Positions 7,605 through 13,417 of a stretch of DNA of 13,417 nt are shown here, one piece after another. Source of the stretch: JBQTIP01 sp052388025 (GTDB lineage: Bacteria > Actinomycetota > UBA4738 > HRBIN12); assembly GCA_052388025.1 (NCBI GenBank), contig JBQTIP010000002.1, positions 1-13,417 of the forward strand, in the 5' to 3' direction. Below the pieces are notes generated by a model. That model was not told the origin of the DNA and made no database searches. It saw nothing but the letters and a program-made list of their open reading frames with translations. The number at the start of each line of letters is the position of its first letter. Within the stretch, counting starts at the first letter, position 1. A program made the position numbers and the translations under genes.

Positions 7605-8664
7605 GCAGCACCTCCACCGGGCGGTAGTCGAAGTCGTAGCCGAAGGCCCGCGGCCCGGCGAGGTCGAGCCCGCCCTCGGTCCGCCAGATCGGGTCGCACG
7701 GGAAGGCGATCACGGTCGCGCGCTGCCCGTAGCGCAGGCGCTCGGTCGGGATCGCGTTCGCCGACTCGGAGTCCAGGACCGTGATGAGGTCCGGGACCGA
7801 GGCGAGGACCCGATAGCCCTCGAGCGCCACGAGGTTCTCGTTCTGGATCTCGAGCTTCACCGTCCGGCCGACGTCCCCCCGGAGGCCCTCGACGAGAGCG
7901 TGGCCGAACACGAAGCCACCGGTCGTTCGGCGCTCGACGTCGACGACCTTGCCGGTGACCAGGCGGAACGCGCGGAGCTCCTCGACGAGGGCGGCCACCG
8001 GATCCACCTGGGCGTGCGTGATCGTCCGGCCGATCCGCATCGCGAGCGAGACCGACCCGCGCACGGTCGCCGTCCGTGCCTGCTCGATGGTGAGGATGTA
8101 CTCGGCCGTGGCCGCGCTGCCGCCGGCCTCCATCGTGACCTTCCGGTGGATCCGCTCCAGCCACTCCCCCGAGACGGCACGGGTCACGAGCACGTTCCCG
8201 CGCTCGTCGGTCAGGAACCCCGGGCTCGGCGAGATGCCGGCGACGTGCATCGTCACCTGCGGGAGCTCGGGGAAGGCACGGCCCATCCCGTCCGCGTCCA
8301 CGACCGGCAGCCGCATCCGCGCGGCCCACGCGACCGGGACGAGCGAGTTCGACCCGCCGATCTCGGAGGCCATCACCGCCACGACCGGCCGGCCGAAGGC
8401 CGCCTCGACCATCTCTCGCAGCCGCTCGCCCTCGCTCCCGTTGTCGATCTTCTCGATCGAGACCGTCGGAGCGCCCATGCCGCCGCACGGGAGCAGGAGC
8501 CCGTCGCCCGGCAGGTCGTCGAGGTCGACGAGCTCGACGGGGCCGAAGTCCTCGAACGCCTGGAGCGACATCAGAAGGCCGATGAGCGGGTCGCCGCCCC
8601 CGCCGGCCCCGAGGACGGCGGCGCCGCGCGCGATCGCCCGGAGCTCTCCCTCGCCGAGCAGCAT
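7588..8664 (-). CDS. DUF917 family protein (S-methyl thiohydantoin desulfurase family)
   Basis: This 358-residue protein belongs to the DUF917 family, renamed S-Me-THD in Pfam after a member that, as I recall, acts on S-methyl thiohydantoin. Length matches the family. Family marks are the N-terminal ARGAAVLGAGGGGDP (12-26), CGGMGAPTV (60-68), ASEIGGSNSL (99-108) and DADGMGRAFPELPQ (123-136), with a C-terminal half containing NENLVALEG and VPDLITVLD. The product would be cytoplasmic. The ATG at 8664 lies 56 bases after the hyuB stop, has no clear Shine-Dalgarno, and is preceded by TAGCAT exactly 6 bases away, which fits a leaderless transcript. The gene overlaps the short hyuA-like gene by 17 bases. 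The likely role is to remove sulfur or a thiol from a thiohydantoin-type ring, or a related step. The specific substrate cannot be read from the sequence, and many DUF917 proteins are uncharacterised. Confidence 0.93.
   Translation of the reverse strand: MLLGEGELRAIARGAAVLGAGGGGDPLIGLLMSLQAFEDFGPVELVDLDDLPGDGLLLPCGGMGAPTVSIEKIDNGSEGERLREMVEAAFGRPVVAVMASEIGGSNSLVPVAWAARMRLPVVDADGMGRAFPELPQVTMHVAGISPSPGFLTDERGNVLVTRAVSGEWLERIHRKVTMEAGGSAATAEYILTIEQARTATVRGSVSLAMRIGRTITHAQVDPVAALVEELRAFRLVTGKVVDVERRTTGGFVFGHALVEGLRGDVGRTVKLEIQNENLVALEGYRVLASVPDLITVLDSESANAIPTERLRYGQRATVIAFPCDPIWRTEGGLDLAGPRAFGYDFDYRPVEVLHARAS
7609..7615 (-). promoter_or_regulatory. Ribosome binding site of the short hyuA-like gene inside the DUF917 gene
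   Basis: The minus strand reads GGAGGTG, then CTGC, then the ATG at 7604. This near-consensus site lies in the last codons of the DUF917 gene and supports the 17-base overlap as genuine rather than a wrong start call. Confidence 0.75.
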
Positions 8665-8670
8665 GAGCGG

Positions 8671-8676
8671 ATGCTA
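8671..8676 (-). promoter_or_regulatory. Candidate leaderless -10 element of the DUF917 gene
   Basis: The minus strand reads TAGCAT, 6 bases (CCGCTC), then the ATG at 8664. TANNNT followed by 6-7 bases and a start codon is the usual layout of leaderless promoters in actinobacteria. No TTGACA-like -35 is seen at 16-18 bases. The gene lacks a good Shine-Dalgarno, which agrees with a leaderless start, and the 56-base gap after hyuB leaves room for a promoter. Confidence 0.4.
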
Positions 8677-8720
8677 CGCGCTCGGGGGGTTCCGGCGTAC
8701 CGCCTTGGCGCGCAACGAGC

Positions 8721-10394
8721 TCAGGGGGGACGAAGGCCGTAGACCTCGCGGGCCTCGCGCTCGGTCACGATCCCGTCGGCGAGGTCCTCGGCCACGAGCG
8801 CCGGGTCGCGCCCGCGCGGGTCGCCGTAGCCGCCGCCGGTGCCGGTGACCAGGCGGATGAGGTCCCCGCGGGCGAGCGGGTACCGTGCCGCCTTCCCGAA
8901 CCGCCTCGGCGGGGACCCGTCGGCCGGCACCACCTCGACGTAGTTGACCGACCCGTCCCGCCCGCCGGCCACGCCCCACGGCGGGAACCGGTGGCGGCCG
9001 AACCCGACCGTGAGGCTCCCGCGCTCCGAGAGGATCCGGTACTCGCGCACGATGCCTCGCCCGCCTCGGCGGGTGCCGGCGCCGGCGCCCTCCACGACGT
9101 CGAGCCCGAAACGCTCGACCCGGATGCCGTAGCGTCGCTCGCACACCTCGGCCGGGATCACGTAGGTGTCGCCGTCGCCGACCGAAACGAGCGCGTGCTC
9201 GCCGTCCTTCAGCGCGCTCGCGCCCCAGCCGCCGGGCTGCGGCTCGACGAGGAGCGTCGGCTCACCGGTGTCGGGGTGCGTGCACGCGACGGCCGTCGCG
9301 CAGACCGAGACGAAGCTCCCGGCCGTGAGGACCTCCGGGAGCGCGGGGGCGAGCGCCTTCCAGACGAGGTCGGTCGCCGCCTCCGTGGCCTCGAAGTAGA
9401 GCGCGACCGGCGCCGGGCGCTCGGCCGTGAAGATCGTTCCCGGCGGGCAAGCGATCTCGAACGGGCGGAACCACGCGTCCGAACCAGGCTCGTTTGGATC
9501 GGTGATCGCCTTGAACACCGTCCGGACGCCCGAGACCAAGCCGCTCCGGGTGCAGTTCACCGGCCCCCCGACCTGCGGGTGGGTGCCGGTGAAGTCGGCG
9601 ACGACCCGCTCGCCGTCGATCGTGACGCGGACACGGATCGGGAACGGCCCGTTCCCGAGGCCGTCGTCGTCGATGAAGTCCTCGGCCTCGTACACGCCCC
9701 TCGGCAGACGGGCCACCGCGGCGCGGGCGAGGCGCTCGCTCCGCTCGTGCACGTGCCGCATCGCCTCGGCCACCGTCTCCCTCCCGTACCGCCGGCAGAG
9801 CTCGAGCACGCGGCGCTCGGCGACCTCCAGGCAGGCGGCGAACGCCGTGAGGTCGCCGAGGGTCTGGTCGGGGAGCCGGCAGTTCGCCGCGATGATTCGG
9901 GCGATGTCCTCGTCGAGCGTCCCGTTCCGATAGGCGCGGACGAACGGCAGCTGGAGGCCCTCCTGGAAGATCTCGACGGAGTCGGCCGTCCACGAGCCGG
10001 GGTCCTTGCCGCCGACCTCGGTCCAGTGCCCCTTCGCGCCAGCGAAGGCCACGAGCTCGCCGCCCAGGAAGACCGGGCGCACCATCGCGACGTCGGAGAG
10101 ATGGCCGCCGCCGCCGGCGTACGGGTCGTTCGTCAGCACCACGTCGCCGGGGGCCAGGTCCGGGACGCGCGCGAGCGTGTCACGGGCGACCTCGCCGAGC
10201 GGGCCGAGGAAGCCGGCGATCCCGTTCCCCTGCGAGACCAGCTCGCCGCGCGCGTCGGTGATCCCGACCGCGAAGTCGAGGACCTCGTAGATCACCGGGC
10301 TCTGCGAGGTTCGCGCGAGCGCGACGAACATCTCGTCGGTGACCGCGCGGAACCCCTCGCGGAGCACGTCCATCGTGAAGCGGTCGTCGGTCAT
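8721..10394 (-). CDS. hyuB: Hydantoinase B / oxoprolinase family protein, HyuB
   Basis: This 557-residue Hydantoinase_B family subunit works with HyuA in ATP-dependent opening of cyclic amides (hydantoins, N-methylhydantoin, 5-oxoproline); acetone carboxylase subunits are relatives. Family marks are TSQSPVIYEVLDFAVGI (30-46), QGNGIAGFLG (55-64), TNDPYAGGGGHLSDV (88-102, the metal-site region in relatives), AGAKGHWTEVGG (118-129), GGPVNCTRSGL and the C-terminal TGTGGGYGDP (517-526). Length is normal. The ATG at 10394 overlaps the hyuA stop (ATGA) and has GAGGAGA 4 bases upstream, so the two subunits are coupled in translation. The frame is open to 12608, but that extension lies entirely over hyuA and is a low-complexity Arg-rich shadow. 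Which cyclic amide is the substrate cannot be read from this protein. Confidence 0.96.
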   Translation of the reverse strand: MTDDRFTMDVLREGFRAVTDEMFVALARTSQSPVIYEVLDFAVGITDARGELVSQGNGIAGFLGPLGEVARDTLARVPDLAPGDVVLTNDPYAGGGGHLSDVAMVRPVFLGGELVAFAGAKGHWTEVGGKDPGSWTADSVEIFQEGLQLPFVRAYRNGTLDEDIARIIAANCRLPDQTLGDLTAFAACLEVAERRVLELCRRYGRETVAEAMRHVHERSERLARAAVARLPRGVYEAEDFIDDDGLGNGPFPIRVRVTIDGERVVADFTGTHPQVGGPVNCTRSGLVSGVRTVFKAITDPNEPGSDAWFRPFEIACPPGTIFTAERPAPVALYFEATEAATDLVWKALAPALPEVLTAGSFVSVCATAVACTHPDTGEPTLLVEPQPGGWGASALKDGEHALVSVGDGDTYVIPAEVCERRYGIRVERFGLDVVEGAGAGTRRGGRGIVREYRILSERGSLTVGFGRHRFPPWGVAGGRDGSVNYVEVVPADGSPPRRFGKAARYPLARGDLIRLVTGTGGGYGDPRGRDPALVAEDLADGIVTEREAREVYGLRPP

Positions 10395-12445
10395 GCGGTC
10401 TCCTCGATCACGAGGTCGCCGAGCTCGTCCAGGCGGACCCGCTGTCCGGGCAAGACGAGCGTCGTCGTCGCCGGCTCCTCGACGATGCACGGCCCCTCGA
10501 TCGCCGCGCGGCCGTCCAGGACGCTTCGCTCCAGGACCTCGGCGGCGAGGCGCCCGCCGTGCTGGTCGAAGTCCACCTCTCGGGGCGCGAGGGAGACCTC
10601 GCCTGATGGCGGCTCGCCGGCCCAGCCGACTTCGCCCGCAGAGGCCGACACGCTCACGCGGAGCGCCACGACCTCGACCGGCGAGTCGGGAAGGCTGAAG
10701 GCGTAGTGCTCCTCCGAGGAGCGGTCGAAGTCCCCGCGCAGGCGCTCGAGGAGGAGCGCGTCGACGTCGCCGGGACCGAGCGGGACCTCGAGCGTGTGCT
10801 CCTGGCCGACGTAGCGGAGGTGGGCGAACCGCTCGACCCGCCGCTCGCCGGCCTCCTCCTCCAGCTCGCCGGCCGCCTCGCGCTCGAGGAGGTCGACCAC
10901 CACGGCGATCGGGCGCGGGACGAGCGGCCCGACGTGGGTGCGCACCGCGTCCGAGCGGAAGTCGGCGAGCAGCATGCCGAACGCGGAGAAGTGCCCCGGC
11001 GCCGGCGGGATGACCGTCCTCCCGATGCCGAGCTCGCGCGCGAGGAGCGCCGCGTGGAGCGGCCCGGCGCCGCCGAAGGCGACGAACGTGAAATCGCGCG
11101 GATCGTGGCCGCGGCGGAGGGTCACGAGGCGGAGCGCGTTGGCCATCTGCGCGACCGCGTAGCGGAGCACGCCGCGAGCCGCGGTCGCGACGTCGACGCC
11201 GAGCCGCCGGCCGAGGCGCTCGAGCGCCGCGGCCGCCCCGCCCCCGTCCAGCCGCATCGTGCCGCCGAGGAAGTAGTCGGGGTCGAGCCGGCCGGCGACG
11301 AGGTTCGCGTCGGTGACCGTCGGCTCCGTCCCGCCGCGCGCGTAGCATGCCGGACCGGGCTCCGCCCCTGCGCTCCGCGGCCCGACGTGCAGGCCTCCCG
11401 CCTCGTCGACCCAGGCGATCGATCCGCCCCCGGCGCCGATCTCGACGATCTCGACGACCGGTGTCTGTACCGGGTATCCGGCGAAGCTCGGCGTGCGCTC
11501 GACCTGGTGGAGCGTCTCGATGCGCACGCGGCCGCCGCGGATCGCCGACGTCTTCGCCGTGGTGCCGCCGATGTCGAGCGCGAGGACGTCCTCCACCCCG
11601 AGCCGGCGTCCGAGCTCCGCGGCGGCCCTGACGCCGGCCACCGTGCCCGACTCGAGCAGGGCGATCGGCGCGGCCGCCGCCCGCTCGAACGAGGAGACGC
11701 CGCCGCTCGAGCGCATCGCGTAGAGCGGTCCCCCGACGCCCGCGGCGCGAAGCTCGTCGCGGAGGGACGCGAGGTAGCGCGAGACCACGGGCTTGACGAA
11801 GGCGGAGAGCACCACGGTGCTGCTCCGCTCGTACTCGCGCCACTCCCCGCTCACCTCGTGCGAGGCAACGATCTCGACACCCGGAAGAAGCTTGCCGAGG
11901 AGCTCGCCGGCCCGGCGCTCGTGCTCGGGGTTCGCCCACGGGTGGAGGAAGCAGACGGCCACGGCCTCGATCTCGTCCTCGCGGAGGCGCTGCGCGATCG
12001 GCTCGATCTCCTCCTCGACGAGCGGCACGAGCACCTCGCCCCGGTGGGACATCCGCTCGGTGACCTCGAAGCGGTGGCGACGGCGGACGAACGGCCGGGG
12101 CTTCGCGTACGACAGGTTGTAGAGATCCGGTCGGTTCGCGCGTCCGATCTCCAGCACGTCGCGGAAGCCGCGCGTCGTGACGAGCGCGGTGGCCGCGCCG
12201 CGCCGCTCGGTGACCGCGTTCACGACGACGGTCGTGCCGTGGACGAAGGCCGCGACGCCGGTGGGGTCGAGGCCGGATCGCTCGAGCGCGCGGAGCACCC
12301 CGGCCTCGAACCGCCCGGGGGTCGAGTCGGCTTTCGCGAGCACGAGCCGCCCCGTGCGCCGGTCGACCGCCGCGAGGTCCGTGAAGGTCCCGCCGATGTC
12401 GATCGCGAGCCGGACGGAGCCGATGGCGCTCATCTCGGACGACAT
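10391..12445 (-). CDS. hyuA: Hydantoinase A / oxoprolinase family protein, HyuA
   Basis: This is the ATP-binding subunit, 684 residues and the usual full length, of a HyuAB enzyme. The family uses ATP to activate the ring carbonyl of hydantoins or 5-oxoproline before hydrolysis. Motifs are AIDIGGTFTDLAA (14-26, phosphate 1), HGTTVVVNAVTER (69-81), RSSGGV (245-250), ALDIGGTTAKTSAI (289-302, phosphate 2), GAGGGSIAWVD (337-347), GPRSAGAEPGPACYARGG (355-372) and AFGGAGPLHA (456-465). The C-terminal Hydantoinase_A-associated region is complete. It is the first gene of the co-directional series and overlaps hyuB by ATGA. The ATG at 12445 is preceded by TAAGGTGCGCAC, which could serve as a Shine-Dalgarno (AAGGTG) or as a leaderless -10. 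A second ATG 4 codons downstream is possible but has poorer support. The cyclic amide substrate is unknown. Confidence 0.96.
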   Translation of the reverse strand: MSSEMSAIGSVRLAIDIGGTFTDLAAVDRRTGRLVLAKADSTPGRFEAGVLRALERSGLDPTGVAAFVHGTTVVVNAVTERRGAATALVTTRGFRDVLEIGRANRPDLYNLSYAKPRPFVRRRHRFEVTERMSHRGEVLVPLVEEEIEPIAQRLREDEIEAVAVCFLHPWANPEHERRAGELLGKLLPGVEIVASHEVSGEWREYERSSTVVLSAFVKPVVSRYLASLRDELRAAGVGGPLYAMRSSGGVSSFERAAAAPIALLESGTVAGVRAAAELGRRLGVEDVLALDIGGTTAKTSAIRGGRVRIETLHQVERTPSFAGYPVQTPVVEIVEIGAGGGSIAWVDEAGGLHVGPRSAGAEPGPACYARGGTEPTVTDANLVAGRLDPDYFLGGTMRLDGGGAAAALERLGRRLGVDVATAARGVLRYAVAQMANALRLVTLRRGHDPRDFTFVAFGGAGPLHAALLARELGIGRTVIPPAPGHFSAFGMLLADFRSDAVRTHVGPLVPRPIAVVVDLLEREAAGELEEEAGERRVERFAHLRYVGQEHTLEVPLGPGDVDALLLERLRGDFDRSSEEHYAFSLPDSPVEVVALRVSVSASAGEVGWAGEPPSGEVSLAPREVDFDQHGGRLAAEVLERSVLDGRAAIEGPCIVEEPATTTLVLPGQRVRLDELGDLVIEETA
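10399..10405 (-). promoter_or_regulatory. Ribosome binding site of hyuB inside the end of hyuA
   Basis: The minus strand reads GAGGAGA, then CCGC, then the ATG at 10394. It supports the ATGA-overlap start of hyuB against the far longer open frame. Confidence 0.7.
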
Positions 12446-12451
12446 GTGCGC

Positions 12452-12457
12452 ACCTTA
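12452..12457 (-). promoter_or_regulatory. Candidate leaderless -10 element of hyuA
   Basis: The minus strand reads TAAGGT, 6 bases (GCGCAC), then the ATG at 12445, matching the TANNNT-N6-ATG layout of actinobacterial leaderless promoters. No convincing -35 is present at 16-18 bases; the spacer is extremely GC-rich. The same bases could instead act as a Shine-Dalgarno AAGGTG with a 5-base spacer, with a promoter further upstream in the 146-bp gap. A promoter somewhere in 12446-12591 is likely in either case. Confidence 0.4.
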
Positions 12458-12574
12458 CACACGGGCGGGCGCCCGGGCATGGTTGCGCGCGTTTCGTCGA
12501 CAAGGCAAAGAAGCTGATCGGTACGGAGAGATGGAAGGGCGAAGTGTCCCCGGGTGGCACCACGCCGACCGATC

Positions 12575-12588
12575 CGAGCTCTCGCTCG
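12575..12588 (-). terminator. Candidate hairpin just after the DUF3376 gene
   Basis: The minus strand reads CGAGC-GAGA-GCTCG, a perfect 5-bp stem closed by a GNRA-type tetraloop, starting 3 bases after the TGA of the patatin-like gene. There is no U-tract, which is common in GC-rich genomes, but a 5-bp stem is short and could be chance. The rest of the gap (12446-12574) holds no other structure I can support apart from the hyuA -10. Confidence 0.3.
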
Positions 12589-12591
12589 TGA

Positions 12592-13417
12592 TCAGAGCGC
12601 CGGCACACGCTCCCTCAGATCGCGGAGCAGGTCTCCGGCCTCGCGCAAGGAGTGGGCCTCTTCCTCGATGATGGCCGCGAACGCCTTCTTGCACTCCTCG
12701 GGGTCCGGTGCTCGGAGGCCGGGCTTCTCCGGGTCATCGAGCAGCAACGTGAGCAGGCGCTCCGCCGCATCCAGGCGACCCCACGGTAGTCGTTCTCGCG
12801 GCCCTTCCTGCTGAAGGAGGCCCCGAAGTGACCCCATGATGAGCCCATGAGCCCGTCCCGGGTCCCAACCTCACGAAGGAGCAACCTTCGCTCGAGGGGG
12901 CTGACCCGCATCACCTCGACCTCGTCGCGCTCATTCACGTCGCTCAGCGCGCCGACGGGGTAGACGAGGATGTCCCAGAACGGGAAGCCCAGGTAGCGGA
13001 CCAGGAGATCGCGCCTCACGTCCTCCGACCACGGGGCACTCAGCTCGATCACGTCCTCGTCGAGCGATCGCTCGACGCCGGGGAGCCTCCCTCGGATCAC
13101 CGACCCCACCCTGTCGCGGAGGGCGACGATCTTGCCCTGGTGCCGCGAGACGAACTCTTTCGGGGACTCCCCCGACTGCTTCGAGGCTTCGACCCCACCA
13201 CCGGAAAAGAGGCCGTCGATGACCCCCCTGATCTCGGTGTCGTTCCGAAGCTCCCGCACGATCCCCCCCAGCTCGCGGATGCGTTCGTAGAGCCGGCCCT
13301 TCGCGCGGTCGAGTTCCTCCCGGCGGGGGAAGCCGCCCTCCCCGACGCGGGGGTACCACCAGTTGAACGCCGCGATGAGAAACCGGATCCTCCGCTCGTG
13401 GTAGGCGATGTCGAACC
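12592..13417 (-). pseudogene. Patatin-like protein, DUF3376 C-terminal region, 5' end off window, frameshifted
   Basis: This is the last 275 or so codons of a patatin-related protein with the DUF3376 C-terminal region, found mostly in actinobacteria; the N-terminal lipid acyl hydrolase domain with its GxSxG and Asp would lie beyond the right edge. Readable text from the edge includes FDIAYHERRIRFLIAAFNWW, then LRDRVGSVIRGRLPG, YLGFPFWDILVYPVGAL and VMRVSP, then SWGHFGASFSRKGRENDY. At about 12785 the frame must shift to continue with WGRLDAAERLLTLLLDD and the end FAAIIEEEAHSLREAGDLL, stopping at the TGA at 12594-12592. Relatives read RENDY-L-WGRLDAAERL, so one base of the Leu codon is missing (CG for CTG). 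The unshifted frame would end at 12615 with an Arg/Ser-rich tail. The gene is either broken or carries a sequencing error; it is not clearly linked to the hyu genes. Confidence 0.75.

Noticed and set aside
12446..12591. Operator-like palindromes in the gap before hyuA (for example GTGGCACCAC and CCCGGGCGCCC pieces)
   Set aside because: Arms are only 4-5 bases in very GC-rich sequence, not repeated, and not placed over a firmly identified promoter; this is indistinguishable from chance.
8721..12608. A single 1295-codon frame as a giant hyuB
   Set aside because: Everything upstream of 10394 is an Arg-rich shadow of hyuA in another frame. The HyuB family text begins at the ATG at 10394, which has its own Shine-Dalgarno and an ATGA overlap.
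12931..13359. 142-codon minus-strand frame at the right end
   Set aside because: It is a Pro/Arg/Gly-rich shadow of the DUF3376 reading frame, which is open to the right edge with clear family text.
1..13417. CRISPR arrays, tRNA or rRNA genes, riboswitches
   Set aside because: No regularly spaced repeats, cloverleaf-like sequence or conserved RNA core was seen; intergenic space is under 150 bases at any point.

Overview
The window is about 13.4 kb of very GC-rich DNA. Every gene I can support is on the minus strand, so transcription runs from high to low coordinates. GC-rich codon use, a lipoprotein with a Gly-rich linker after its lipidated Cys, a DUF3376 patatin-like protein and apparent TANNNT-N6-ATG leaderless starts all point to an actinobacterium (Actinomycetota), possibly an uncultured one. 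This is inference from style; there is no rRNA or marker gene here.

Layout, in transcription order. (1) 13417-12592: the 3' part of a DUF3376 patatin-like gene. It runs off the right edge and is broken by a one-base frameshift near 12785. (2) 12591-12446: a 146-bp gap with a candidate terminator hairpin and a candidate leaderless promoter. (3) 12445-8721: hyuA and hyuB, the two subunits of an ATP-dependent hydantoinase/5-oxoprolinase-type enzyme, overlapping by ATGA. (4) 8664-6045: a DUF917 (S-methyl thiohydantoin desulfurase family) gene overlapping by 17 bases a second, short HyuA-like gene with no HyuB partner. (5) 6000-700: a complete oligopeptide/dipeptide-type ABC importer, consisting of a family 5 substrate-binding lipoprotein, two permeases and two ATPases, with the last four genes chained by 4-base stop/start overlaps. 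(6) 699-1: a decayed IS3-family insertion sequence. Its orfA has no visible start codon, its orfB carries two frameshifts, and its upstream edge lies against the stop codon of the last ABC gene.

The nine intact genes look like one catabolic unit, possibly two transcripts starting at hyuA and at the DUF917 gene. A small solute is captured and imported by the ABC system and then processed by ring-opening and desulfurising enzymes. The most interesting reading is a salvage route for hydantoin-like or thiohydantoin-like rings. The DUF917/short-HyuA pair would act on a sulfur-substituted ring and HyuAB would use ATP to open the resulting hydantoin or lactam. The families are clear from the sequence; the substrate and the order of steps are inference. 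No carbamoylase, racemase or transcriptional regulator is present in the window.

Long open frames on the plus strand (up to about 795 codons) are mirror images of the GC-rich minus-strand genes and are not annotated. No tRNA, rRNA, CRISPR array or plasmid origin was seen.
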